In this document: piece after piece, positions 1 to 6,183 of the stretch
How positions within the stretch are numbered: position 1 is the first letter of the stretch
How the letters are laid out: each line of letters opens with the position of its first letter
Source: Patescibacteria group bacterium
GTDB taxonomy: Bacteria > Patescibacteriota > Microgenomatia > UBA1400 > MFAQ01
Reading direction: 5' to 3'
Assembly (NCBI GenBank): GCA_018819325.1
Contig: JAHJQJ010000011.1
Location: 1-11,162 of the forward strand
DNA length: 11,162 bases
Program-made: the position numbers and the translations under genes
The notes under the pieces: model-generated
Told to the model about the DNA's origin: nothing
What the model saw: the letters and a program-made list of their open reading frames with translations, nothing else
The model's database searches: none

Positions 1-67
1 ACCACTCTTGTTCCTCTTTCTCCTTACAAACATTCTTAAATTCTACCAACGGGACACCCAGTTTGCG

Positions 68-126
68 AAAAAGCCTAGTTATTCAGGCACACTTTTAAGG
101 ACAAAGGCTTGTCTTTGAGAAAAGTG
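68..126 (-). terminator. Possible terminator / hairpin cluster downstream of dnaJ
   Basis: Read on the minus strand (the dnaJ direction), a long imperfect hairpin (arms at 90-96 and 120-126, inner arms 102-106 and 113-117) is followed by a short GCCT/AGGC stem (85-88 with 73-76) and a run of five T (68-72). This could end the heat-shock transcript. The last stem is only 4 bp, so the call is weak. I see no convincing gene in the rest of 1-238. Confidence 0.3.
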
Positions 127-168
127 CGGAAGACAGGAAGAGGGAGGTGGGAACGACATGGGGAGAGT

Positions 169-236
169 GTCATTCTGAGCGAGGTCCCGACTGAAAGTCG
201 AGGACGGAGTCGAAGAATCTCTCACGAATGTGAGAA
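169..236. repeat. REP-like intergenic repeat next to dnaJ
   Basis: The element opens with GTCATTCTGAGC, the same opening as the repeat at 5488, and contains GTCGAAGAATCT, matching the inner part of that family. It holds two small perfect hairpins: CGACT-GAA-AGTCG (188-200) and TCTCAC-GAAT-GTGAGA (220-235). It ends a few bases from the dnaJ stop codon, so the second hairpin would sit at the very 3' end of the dnaJ message. Sequences starting GTCATTCTGAG are common dispersed palindromic repeats in several bacterial groups. Confidence 0.6.
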
Positions 237-238
237 AT

Positions 239-1084
239 TTAATTGAAGCATTGCAGGGCTTGTTTTTGGGCGCGGGTGAGTCTGGTGGGTAGGGTGATGA
301 TGAGGCGGATGTAGAAATCGCCGTGACGATTAGATCGCAAGTGTTTTATGCCTTTGCCAGAAAGTCTAATGGAAGTATTTGGCTGGGTACCTGGTCTTAT
401 TTTCAACTTTAGATCTTTGTCTAAGGTGGGAACGGTAATGTTTCCACCCAAGATGGCGGTGGTAAAAGGGATTTCTTTTTCTAGATAGATGTCGTAGTTG
501 TTGCGTTTGAAGTCTGGGTGAGTTTTTACATTTATAGAAATATCAAATTCGTTGAACCTTATTCTGGTACCATCGTCGGCGCCAGGCGGAACCTTAATGG
601 TGTGTTGTTTCCCTTGATGAACAATAGTTTTTTCCACCCCATTAACGGCATCCATAAACTCTATTTTCATAGAGTAGTGGGGTTTAGCCTGCCGTCTGCC
701 ACCAAAAAAGTCTTGAAAAACCTGAAAAGGATCAGAGTAACCAGAACCGCCAAACAGATCTTCAACATTTACCCCTTGACCACCAGAAGAATAAGAATAG
801 GTAAAAGGACCAGATTGACGGCCAGCCTGGCTGTAAGGATTTCCCCCCATAGAAGGGTCAAAGGCGGCGTGGCCAAATTGATCGTAAGTCTTTTTCTTTT
901 CTGTATTAGATAAGATTTCGTAGGCCTCGTTTATTTCTTTGAATTTTTTTTCCGCCTCCTGTTTATCTTGGTTTTTGTCTGGATGCCATTTTATGGCTAA
1001 CTTTCTGTAAGCAGACTTAATTTCTGGGGCAGTAGCCTGTTTGTTGACGCCAAGGATATCGTAGTAATCACGTTTAGACGTCAT
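239..1084 (-). CDS. dnaJ: DnaJ-type co-chaperone (Hsp40) without zinc-finger domain
   Basis: This is the J-domain co-chaperone that stimulates the ATPase of DnaK and delivers unfolded proteins to it in the cytoplasm. Residues 5-70 form the J domain with the essential HPD at 34-36. Residues 70-133 are Gly/Phe-rich, and about 135-280 are the two beta-sandwich substrate-binding domains (for example KVPPGADDGTRIR at 164-176). There are no CxxCxGxG zinc-finger repeats, so this is a class B (CbpA-like) Hsp40 rather than classical DnaJ. At 281 residues it is well below the roughly 370-380 of zinc-bearing DnaJ. It starts with ATG 13 bp after the dnaK stop and is the last gene of hrcA-grpE-dnaK-dnaJ. 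The only purine-rich stretch, GAGGAG, lies 16 bases upstream, too far for a normal ribosome binding site. The position makes it the DnaK partner; naming it cbpA would be an equally fair family label. Confidence 0.93.
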   Translation of the reverse strand: MTSKRDYYDILGVNKQATAPEIKSAYRKLAIKWHPDKNQDKQEAEKKFKEINEAYEILSNTEKKKTYDQFGHAAFDPSMGGNPYSQAGRQSGPFTYSYSSGGQGVNVEDLFGGSGYSDPFQVFQDFFGGRRQAKPHYSMKIEFMDAVNGVEKTIVHQGKQHTIKVPPGADDGTRIRFNEFDISINVKTHPDFKRNNYDIYLEKEIPFTTAILGGNITVPTLDKDLKLKIRPGTQPNTSIRLSGKGIKHLRSNRHGDFYIRLIITLPTRLTRAQKQALQCFN

Positions 1085-1097
1085 AAATATTTATATT

Positions 1098-3020
1098 TTA
1101 CTCCTCTACTACCTCACCCTCCTCGGCACTGCCCCCCTTAGATTTACCAGACTCCTCCTTCTCCTCCTTCTGACCTTTTTCTTTAGGTTTTTCCTCTGTT
1201 TTACCCTCTGCTTCTTGGGCAGCTTTGTATAAAGCCTCGCCGTGAGTTTGAGCAACCTTAGTGGCTTTTTCTAACTTTTCAGCCAGAGACTCGGAAGTAG
1301 CGTCATCTTTGTTTTTTTCTTCCTCTAAAGCCTTGAGCTCTGTCTCTATTTCTTCTTTGGCTTTTTCGTCAAACTTGTCACCAGCTGACTCCAAAGCTTT
1401 TCTGGTAGCAAAGGTAAAGGTTTCGGCCTCGTTTTTCTTGTCGACCAATTCCTTTTTCTTCTTGTCTTCGTCGGCGTGTTTTTCTGCCTCTTGTTTCATT
1501 TTTTCCACTTCTTCTTCAGACAAATTGGTAGCGTTTTTAATAGAGATGTTTTGCTCCTTGCCCGTGGCTTTGTCTTTAGCAGAAACGTTTAAAATACCAT
1601 CGGCGTCAATATCAAAGGTCACCTCTATTTGAGGGATGCCTCTAGAAGCTGGGGGAATACCATCAAGAACAAAGCGACCCAAGGATTTGTTGTCTTGAGC
1701 CATGGGGCGTTCTCCCTGAAGAATGTTGATTTCTACTTGGGGTTGATTGTCCGAGGCGGTAGAAAAAACTTGAGACTTGCTGGTAGGAACGGTGGTATTT
1801 CGTTCTATTAGAGCAGTTCTAACACTGCCCATAGTCTCTATTCCTAAGGTAAGCGGAGTTACGTCTAATAACAAAACGTCTTTAACGTCACCAGCTAAGA
1901 CTCCACCCTGAATGGCGGCGCCTAAAGCTACGGCCTCGTCTGGGTTTATGCTTTTGTTAGGCTCCTTAGCAAAGAAGTCCTTAACTGCTTTTTGGATCTT
2001 GGGCATTCTGGTCATGCCACCAACCAAAATGACTTCGTTAATGTCTTTCTTGTCTAACTTAGCGTCTTTCAAGGCTTGTTCACAGGGAGGAATGGTTTTT
2101 TTAACCAAATCGTCTACCAATTCTTCCAACTTAGCACGGGTTAGTTTTAGATTTAAGTGCACCGGTTGACCGTCTGTTCCTTGGGTGATAAAGGGTTGGT
2201 TAATCTCTGTCTCCGTTGAACTAGAAAGTTCAATTTTGGCTTTTTCAGCAGAATCTTTAATTCGCTGAAGTGCCTGTTTGTCTTTTTCCAAGTCAATGCC
2301 GTTTTCTTTTTTAAACTCAGAAATAACATACTCTATAATTTTTTGGTCAAAATCATCTCCACCCAAAAAGGTATCACCAGCGGTTGATTTAACCTCAAAA
2401 ACACCGTCACCTAGCTCTAAAATAGAAACGTCAAAAGTGCCACCACCAAGGTCGTAAACAGCAATCGTTTCACTTTTTTTCTTATCTAGTCCGTAGGCTA
2501 GAGCAGCGGCGGTAGGTTCGTTGATTATTCTTTTTACCTTTAGTCCAGCAATTTCTCCAGCTTGTTTAGTAGCCTGGCGTTGAGAATCGTCAAAATAGGC
2601 GGGAACGGTAATAACCGCTTCCGTGACCTTGTCACCTAAGTAGCTTTCTGCATCTGCTTTGGCTTTAGATAAAATCTTGGCAGAGATTTCTTGGGGAGTA
2701 TAGGTTTTTCCACCAGCCTCTACGGCAGACATACCCTGCTTGCCTTCTACTATTTTGTAAGCGGCGTGTTTTTTAGCTTTGGTAACCCCAGCAGAAGAAA
2801 ATTTTTGACCCATGAGTCTTTTAACAGAAGAAATTGTTCTGTCTGGATTTAAGATCATTTGACGCTTGGCTACCTCACCTACTAAGTTTTTTTCTGGCTC
2901 AACTACTGAAGGAAAAGTATTTTTGCCTTCTGCAGAAGAAATAATTACTGCTTTTCCACCTTCCATTACAGCTGTGGCGCTGTTGGTGGTACCTAGATCG
3001 ATTCCAATTATTTTGCTCAT
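1098..3020 (-). CDS. dnaK: Molecular chaperone DnaK (Hsp70)
   Basis: ATP-driven chaperone that binds and releases unfolded peptides, working with DnaJ and GrpE. The 640-residue length is typical. Family signatures are clear: IDLGTTNS at 7-14, the phosphate-binding DLGGGTFDVSIL at 190-201, VILVGGMTRMPKIQ at 330-343, and the interdomain linker DVLLLDVTPL at 381-390, followed by the substrate-binding domain and a Lys/Glu-rich lid. The tail ends EEGEVVEE. The ATG at 3018-3020 is chosen because it directly precedes the conserved SKIIGIDLGTT. The same frame stays open to 3176, but those 52 extra codons lie over grpE and show no Hsp70 similarity. The start lies one base past the grpE stop with no Shine-Dalgarno sequence, so translation is probably coupled to grpE. 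Confidence 0.98.
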   Translation of the reverse strand: MSKIIGIDLGTTNSATAVMEGGKAVIISSAEGKNTFPSVVEPEKNLVGEVAKRQMILNPDRTISSVKRLMGQKFSSAGVTKAKKHAAYKIVEGKQGMSAVEAGGKTYTPQEISAKILSKAKADAESYLGDKVTEAVITVPAYFDDSQRQATKQAGEIAGLKVKRIINEPTAAALAYGLDKKKSETIAVYDLGGGTFDVSILELGDGVFEVKSTAGDTFLGGDDFDQKIIEYVISEFKKENGIDLEKDKQALQRIKDSAEKAKIELSSSTETEINQPFITQGTDGQPVHLNLKLTRAKLEELVDDLVKKTIPPCEQALKDAKLDKKDINEVILVGGMTRMPKIQKAVKDFFAKEPNKSINPDEAVALGAAIQGGVLAGDVKDVLLLDVTPLTLGIETMGSVRTALIERNTTVPTSKSQVFSTASDNQPQVEINILQGERPMAQDNKSLGRFVLDGIPPASRGIPQIEVTFDIDADGILNVSAKDKATGKEQNISIKNATNLSEEEVEKMKQEAEKHADEDKKKKELVDKKNEAETFTFATRKALESAGDKFDEKAKEEIETELKALEEEKNKDDATSESLAEKLEKATKVAQTHGEALYKAAQEAEGKTEEKPKEKGQKEEKEESGKSKGGSAEEGEVVEE

Positions 3021-3021
3021 T

Positions 3022-3471
3022 TTATTTTTTATAATTTTTAATAACTCCACTGCCAACCTCAACTTTAGCAGGGCGTAAAATCTTATCATAATAAGTATAC
3101 CCCTTAACCAAGGTAGTAATGGCAATGTCTTTAGATCCCTTAACCAAACTGGCACAATCCATAGTTTCAGGGTCAAATTTTTGATTAGTACTAGAAATTT
3201 CTTTAACCCCCTCTAGGTTAATTATCTTGATAAATTGATCAAGAATCATTTTTAGCCCCAAGTCATTTAGGTGGTGTTGGGCCAACTCTAAAGAGTCGAG
3301 CACGGGTAAAAGTTTGTCTAAAAGGCTTGCGTTGGCAAACTTAATAATTTCTGTTTGGCGGGACTGATGACGTTTGGTTTGGTTTTGATAGTCGGCCAAA
3401 GCACGCTTAAACTTATTTTCTAAGTCTTTTATTTCTTGTTCTAGTTTGCTGTTTTTTATTTTTTTGCTCAT
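3022..3471 (-). CDS. grpE: Nucleotide exchange factor GrpE
   Basis: GrpE speeds ADP release from DnaK and resets the chaperone cycle. The 149-residue protein has the expected plan: a charged helical N-terminus (about 1-45) for dimerisation, then ASLLDKLLPVLDSLELA at 48-64, typical of the family, and a C-terminal beta domain with FDPETMDC (99-106) and a GYTYYDKILRPAKV-like end (124-137). It is shorter than E. coli GrpE (197 residues), mainly because the disordered N-terminal extension is missing. It begins five bases after the hrcA stop and ends one base before the dnaK ATG, so it sits inside one transcription unit. No Shine-Dalgarno sequence is visible before its ATG. Confidence 0.95.
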   Translation of the reverse strand: MSKKIKNSKLEQEIKDLENKFKRALADYQNQTKRHQSRQTEIIKFANASLLDKLLPVLDSLELAQHHLNDLGLKMILDQFIKIINLEGVKEISSTNQKFDPETMDCASLVKGSKDIAITTLVKGYTYYDKILRPAKVEVGSGVIKNYKK

Positions 3472-3476
3472 GTTTT

Positions 3477-4202
3477 TTACCAGTCTTGGCTGATTTGATT
3501 AATTAAGTTGGCTACGTATCTGACTAATGGTATATTTTTTTGATATTGCTGACGATAGGAAGAAATAACTCCCAAACTGCCTTTATTATCTCCTATTTGT
3601 AAATCGGCAAAAATTAAACTTACCGGTTCAAAAAAGTCTGGTCCAAGTTCATGACCAATAAGGACATGGATAGGTTGATTGCCTATAGCACGACCAAAAA
3701 CTTCAGAGAGAAGATCTGTCCCGTCAAGTAATTCTAACACTTTTCTGGTAACGTCAATATTAAAAAATTCTGGAAAACTTAAAAGATTAGAATAACCGGC
3801 GTGATAAGTTTTACCAGAAGATGTGGTGGCCACAGAAAGAGAGTTGGATCTCCTGGCCAAAACTTGGCAGGCTTCTCTTAGCAAAGAGTCAGCGTCAAAT
3901 CTGTGATCCCAGACTTTTTCTTTAACAGAAACCTCTTCTGCAACAGACAGGTCTTGCTCTTTCATTAGTTGTTTTATATAAAATTTTATGGCGGTAGGGG
4001 TGGGGGTGCGACCAGCGGATGTGTGGCCTTGACTTAAGAAACCTTTTTCTTCTAAATCAGCCATCTCGTTTCTTAAAGTAGCCGGGGAAACACCTAGTTT
4101 ATATTTTTTTTCTAGGGTAACGCTACCCACTGGTTTAGCAGTTTCAGTAAATTCTTCTACCGCAGCTTTGATTATGGCAATTTGTCTATCTGTTAGATCC
4201 AT
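3477..4202 (-). CDS. hrcA: Heat-inducible transcription repressor HrcA
   Basis: HrcA represses chaperone operons by binding the CIRCE operator and is released on heat stress. Residues 1-70 form the winged helix-turn-helix, with the diagnostic VSPATLRNEMADLEEKGFL (38-56) and GHTSAGRTPT (59-68). The C-terminal half has the GAF-like domain ending in the family-type GSLGVISSYRQQY followed by VRYVANLI. At 241 residues it is about 100 shorter than Bacillus HrcA (about 340); the central region is compact, but both ends look intact, so I read it as a slim version and not a fragment. It is the first gene of the operon. A CIRCE-like element touches its start codon, so it should regulate itself together with grpE, dnaK and dnaJ. 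Confidence 0.96.
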   Translation of the reverse strand: MDLTDRQIAIIKAAVEEFTETAKPVGSVTLEKKYKLGVSPATLRNEMADLEEKGFLSQGHTSAGRTPTPTAIKFYIKQLMKEQDLSVAEEVSVKEKVWDHRFDADSLLREACQVLARRSNSLSVATTSSGKTYHAGYSNLLSFPEFFNIDVTRKVLELLDGTDLLSEVFGRAIGNQPIHVLIGHELGPDFFEPVSLIFADLQIGDNKGSLGVISSYRQQYQKNIPLVRYVANLINQISQDW

Positions 4203-4228
4203 TAGCAGTATATTACCACGAGTGATAA
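4202..4228 (-). promoter_or_regulatory. CIRCE operator (HrcA binding site)
   Basis: Plus-strand reading gives TTAGCAGTA, nine bases, then GAGTGATAA. The CIRCE consensus is TTAGCACTC-N9-GAGTGCTAA, so the left arm matches 7 of 9 and the right arm 8 of 9, with the exact 9-base spacer. It lies immediately in front of hrcA; its last base on the minus strand is the A of the ATG. Bound HrcA would cover the -10 box and the start codon. Confidence 0.9.
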
Positions 4229-4239
4229 TTCCCTGTCAA
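4210..4239 (-). promoter_or_regulatory. Sigma-70-type promoter of hrcA-grpE-dnaK-dnaJ
   Basis: On the minus strand a perfect TTGACA (-35, 4234-4239) is followed after 18 bases by TAATAT (-10, 4210-4215, 4 of 6 to TATAAT). The expected transcript start, about seven bases past the -10, is at 4202-4203, which is the first base of the hrcA ATG. This predicts a leaderless or nearly leaderless mRNA. The -10 lies inside the CIRCE element. Confidence 0.65.
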
Positions 4240-4254
4240 TGGGTTGGGTGGATA

Positions 4255-4653
4255 TTATTTTGCTGGAGTGATGTCGTCTAGCTGTTGTCTTACTGTATCA
4301 ATTTTTTGACTGGTTTGACCATCTGATTGAGATTGGCCGGCTTCTTTTTCAAGTTCGTCTATTTCTTTTTCTGCATCTGAAAGGATTTTTTCTCCTTCGG
4401 CTTGACTTTGTTTGTTGATGTGTTCGGTTTCATCAGCGTAAGAATTGAGAGCAAGAGACAATTTGTCTAAGGTGTCTGCCTCTAAATTGCCAGCTTCTAT
4501 ATCAAGATCGATTAGTTCAAGCATTTTTTGTTTATCATCTTGAGTCAAACTGTTTTGCATGATTGCTTGATCCAGAATTATATTTAGCTTGTCAGAAACC
4601 TCTTCTGAAAAATTTGCTTGGCTTAACTGGTTTTTTAGGTCTTGTAGTGTCAT
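4255..4653 (-). CDS. Unrecognised alpha-helical protein upstream of hrcA
   Basis: A 132-residue protein I cannot assign to a family. It is almost wholly helix-forming, acidic and rich in Gln, Asp, Glu, Leu and Lys, with one Pro (in the C-terminal ITPAK), one Gly-poor middle and no Cys or Trp. It has no signal peptide or membrane segment, so it is probably cytoplasmic. The stretch from about 80 to 110 (for example DAEKEIDELEKEAG) looks like a short coiled coil. The ATG start follows the stop of the upstream helical gene by 11 bases, so the two are probably co-transcribed. The stop is 52 bases before the hrcA ATG, and that gap holds the heat-shock promoter and operator. No Shine-Dalgarno sequence is visible. 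Readthrough into the heat-shock operon is possible since I see no terminator between them. Confidence 0.75.
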   Translation of the reverse strand: MTLQDLKNQLSQANFSEEVSDKLNIILDQAIMQNSLTQDDKQKMLELIDLDIEAGNLEADTLDKLSLALNSYADETEHINKQSQAEGEKILSDAEKEIDELEKEAGQSQSDGQTSQKIDTVRQQLDDITPAK

Positions 4654-4664
4654 GTTTTATATAA

Positions 4665-5051
4665 TTAGCTAGTAATTTTTTCTAATAACCCCTTAAATAC
4701 TCGCTTAGACTCTATGGCTTTTCGTCTCTCTGTGGCTTTTTCACTAAGTTCAAAAGCTTTTTCGCGAGCTTGCTTAATTTCATCTTCTAAAGACTGGGAT
4801 TCTTCTTCTTGAGATTGTTCAAGTTGAGCTTTTTCTACAGCTTGACTTTCTAAAAATGCTTTTAATTGATCTGTTTGATCCTGATCAAGACCTAGCTTCT
4901 CGAGAGCAAACTCAGATACCCTGTCAGACAACCAGCTTTCAGTTGATTCTGCTGTCTGAGCAGACTTAGATGCTTTTTTCTCAAGCCCGTTGGTTAAAGC
5001 CCCGGTGGTAATCTCAACAATTCTATTTTCAATGTTAAGACCTGCGCTCAA
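4665..5051 (-). CDS. Unrecognised helical protein, C-terminal part of a frameshifted gene
   Basis: The given span starts at a TTG (5049-5051), the only usual start codon in this frame, and encodes 128 residues. I do not think this is the true start: the frame stays open upstream to a TGA at 5277-5279 and encodes regular 11-residue repeats there (5067-5231). The part listed here is helical, charged and Cys-free, with a Glu/Gln/Ser-rich middle (QSQEEESQSLEDEIKQARE) that should form a coiled coil, and a basic end. It has no signal peptide. It lies 11 bases upstream of the next helical gene. The full gene probably runs from 5401 to 4665 with one base out of register near 5243. Function unknown. 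Confidence 0.7.
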   Translation of the reverse strand: MSAGLNIENRIVEITTGALTNGLEKKASKSAQTAESTESWLSDRVSEFALEKLGLDQDQTDQLKAFLESQAVEKAQLEQSQEEESQSLEDEIKQAREKAFELSEKATERRKAIESKRVFKGLLEKITS

Positions 5052-5276
5052 ACCCGCTTTAATAGCTTTGTCTTTGATTTCATTTGCTTTGCTAATACTT
5101 TTATCCTTAATTTCGTTATACCTATTTACAGTTCTATCTCTTGCGTCAGTAACCTTTTCAACAGCCCTATTTTTTGCTTCTGTTAAACGTCCTTGAACTC
5201 TTTCTTTTATAGATAAGGCTTTTTCTTTAACTATTACACCTGTTTCCTTATAGCGGCATCTATACCTAGGAGTCGA
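5052..5276 (-). other. Coding-like stretch with 11-residue repeats, in frame with 4665-5051
   Basis: Translated in the frame of the 4665-5051 gene, this stretch is open and has no ATG, GTG or TTG. From 5231 down to 5067 it encodes five consecutive 11-residue repeats. The pattern is: position 2 mostly hydrophobic, 4 Lys or Arg, 8 Ala or Ile, 9 Lys or Arg, 10 Asp, Asn or Glu, 11 Lys or Arg; an example is TVNRYNEIKDK. Such regular protein-level periodicity is not expected by chance, so the stretch is almost surely translated, joined to the open frame at 5234-5401 by a -1 shift. Eleven-residue repeats of this kind form long amphipathic helices, as in group 3 LEA-like proteins; that similarity is of pattern only. 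Confidence 0.65.
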
Positions 5277-5401
5277 TCAAGATTTTGCATTATTTTTTCG
5301 CGCCTTTCTCCACCTTTAGCTTCGGCAGCAGATAAGATTCTGTCGCGTGCACTCAATGCTTCTGTTGTCACGTTTTGTGGATTATTATCTTCCATACTCA
5401 T
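5234..5401 (-). CDS. N-terminal part of the frameshifted helical protein
   Basis: A 55-codon open frame from ATG 5399-5401 to TAA 5234-5236. It is too short for most gene finders. It encodes a polar N-terminus followed by a charged helix containing AEAKGGERREKIMQNLDRL and ending IRKQV. The same charged helical style continues in the overlapping frame (ETGVIVKEKAL...) right where this one stops, so the two frames look like halves of one protein of about 245 residues. A second ATG lies two codons in. A TTGACA-N18-TAAACT promoter lies just upstream. No Shine-Dalgarno sequence is visible. It could instead be a separate small protein, but then the downstream repeat frame would lack any start codon. 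Confidence 0.55.
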   Translation of the reverse strand: MSMEDNNPQNVTTEALSARDRILSAAEAKGGERREKIMQNLDRLLGIDAAIRKQV

Positions 5402-5425
5402 TACATTTTAAAATAACTTAAATTA

Positions 5426-5455
5426 AGTTTAGACACCTTACTACACTTATGTCAA
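5426..5455 (-). promoter_or_regulatory. Promoter of the helical-protein genes
   Basis: Minus strand: perfect TTGACA (5450-5455), 18-base spacer, then TAAACT (5426-5431, 4 of 6 to TATAAT). The start of transcription would fall near 5419, about 18 bases before the ATG at 5401. The 18-base spacer equals that of the hrcA promoter. No CIRCE arm is present here. Confidence 0.5.
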
Positions 5456-5467
5456 TACCCAAAATAT

Positions 5468-5610
5468 GAGACTGCTGAATAACTCTAGTCATTCTGAGTG
5501 AAACGAAGAATCTAGGCACAAAGTGTCGCATTTTTACGCTTCGCTAGATCCTTCGACTTCACTGCGTTACGCTCAGGATGACGGAGGTGGGAGACTTATT
5601 CAACGGTCTC
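5468..5610. mobile_element. MITE-like element with terminal and nested inverted repeats
   Basis: The outer arms, GAGACTGCTGAATAA at 5468-5482 and its inverted partner at 5596-5610, match at 13 of 15 positions. Nested inside is a second inverted pair that runs GTCATTCTGAGTGAAACG (from 5488) and ends in GCTCAGGATGAC (to 5582), with CTAGAT-type inner ends around 5511-5547. The 143-bp length, inverted termini and absence of a coding frame fit a non-autonomous element. I see no clear target-site duplication, so a REP-type dispersed palindrome is the alternative. Confidence 0.55.
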
Positions 5611-5634
5611 GGATTTCCTTGTGCGTAAAACTGG

Positions 5635-5654
5635 ATTCCCGCCTGCGCGGGAAT
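5635..5654. repeat. REP-like perfect hairpin
   Basis: ATTCCCGC-CTGC-GCGGGAAT: an 8-bp GC-rich perfect stem with a 4-base loop, within CTGG...ATGACG. This is the shape of a widely dispersed bacterial palindrome. It lies in the gene-free repeat island. Confidence 0.6.
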
Positions 5655-5674
5655 GACGTTGGGGGAGCAGCTTT

Positions 5675-5785
5675 GTCATCCCGATTGGAGTTCAAGATTC
5701 TGATTGAGGACGAAATAGAGGGATCTCTCGCGCATGCGAGTCTAAAACAACTAGATTCTTCAATCTAAGACTCCTTCAGAATGAC
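5675..5785. repeat. Composite palindromic repeat bounded by GTCAT and ATGAC
   Basis: It begins GTCATCCCGATTGGAG and ends GACTCCTTCAGAATGAC, so the ends are imperfect inverted copies of each other. Inside is the hairpin CTCGC-GCAT-GCGAG (5727-5740), in the position equivalent to the TCTCAC hairpin at 220-235. The right end resembles the fragment at 6382-6416. Confidence 0.5.
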
Positions 5786-5800
5786 CAGGGGTGGTGATCG

Positions 5801-5845
5801 CTCGTCGTCATTCTGGTAAGTGAGTCTTCGAACGCATCCAGAATC
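5801..5845. repeat. Left arm of a 45-bp perfect inverted repeat (partner 6028-6072)
   Basis: All 45 bases are the exact reverse complement of 6028-6072, with 182 bases between the arms. The right arm forms the 3' part of the palindromic module at 5991-6066, so the left arm is an inverted, partial copy of that module. A perfect 45-bp pair implies recent copying or inversion. Confidence 0.85.
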
Positions 5846-5860
5846 CAGTCAGACAGATTC

Positions 5861-5924
5861 CCCGTCATCCCAGGCAGAAAGTGGTGCAGATTTGTCAAAT
5901 TACCAATCTAGTGACGCGATCGCG
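5861..5924. repeat. Direct repeat module B, copy 1 (partner 6566-6629)
   Basis: A 64-base stretch, beginning CCCGTCATCCCAGGC and ending in the palindrome CGCGATCGCG, recurs with no mismatch 705 bases downstream. The next 38 bases (5925-5962) also align without gaps to 6630-6667 at 27 of 38 positions, so the duplicated block was at least 102 bp. In this copy the hairpin closing the block is degraded. Confidence 0.85.
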
Positions 5925-5990
5925 ACTGTGAGTTGGTAGGGGAGGTCTTACTTGTAGGCGTGACCCGCGGGGTTGAGGCTGAGGAGAAAC

Positions 5991-6066
5991 GTCATTCTGG
6001 GGACGAGTCGGCGAGGACTCCAGAATCGATTCTGGATGCGTTCGAAGACTCACTTACCAGAATGAC
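5991..6066. repeat. Palindromic module A, copy 1
   Basis: It is bounded by GTCATTCTGG and CCAGAATGAC, with a perfect central palindrome TCCAGAATCGATTCTGGA (18 bp). Copy 2 is at 6481-6558, nearly identical apart from a short changed stretch after GTCATTCTGGGGACGA. The nested palindromes would fold into a long hairpin. No coding frame is credible here. Confidence 0.75.
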
Positions 6067-6072
6067 GACGAG
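6028..6072. repeat. Right arm of the 45-bp perfect inverted repeat (partner 5801-5845)
   Basis: Exact reverse complement of 5801-5845. It overlaps the 3' half of module A copy 1 and extends six bases past it, so the copied unit was not simply the module. Confidence 0.85.
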
Positions 6073-6121
6073 TGTCACCCCGCCTGCCCGCCTAAATGCG
6101 AAGCTTTTGGCTGGGAGCGAA

Positions 6122-6139
6122 CCCCGCCATCGGGCGGGG
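6122..6139. repeat. GC-rich hairpin
   Basis: CCCCGCC-ATCG-GGCGGGG: a perfect 7-bp GC stem with a 4-base loop in an otherwise AT-richer region. There is no T-run after it on either strand, so it is not a standard terminator; more likely part of the repeat island. Confidence 0.5.
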
Positions 6140-6183
6140 GTAGTCGAGGGATCCCTTTCAAAAACGTGAGATTCAATTTATGC

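Noticed and set aside
1..238. A gene running in from the left edge
   Set aside because: I found no coding-like frame on either strand; the stretch is explained by hairpins and a REP-like repeat.
518..913. Plus-strand open frames opposite dnaJ and dnaK (518-913, 1261-1632, 1629-1811, 1912-2169, 2866-3078)
   Set aside because: They are antisense to strongly conserved chaperone genes and have no recognisable content.
3021..3176. 52-residue N-terminal extension of dnaK
   Set aside because: It lies within grpE, has no Hsp70 similarity, and the ATG at 3020 directly precedes the conserved ATPase start.
5234..5277. Programmed -1 ribosomal frameshift site
   Set aside because: No canonical X-XXY-YYZ slippery heptamer at the junction (the bases read ATA AGG AAA CAG). 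An indel is simpler, though not proven.
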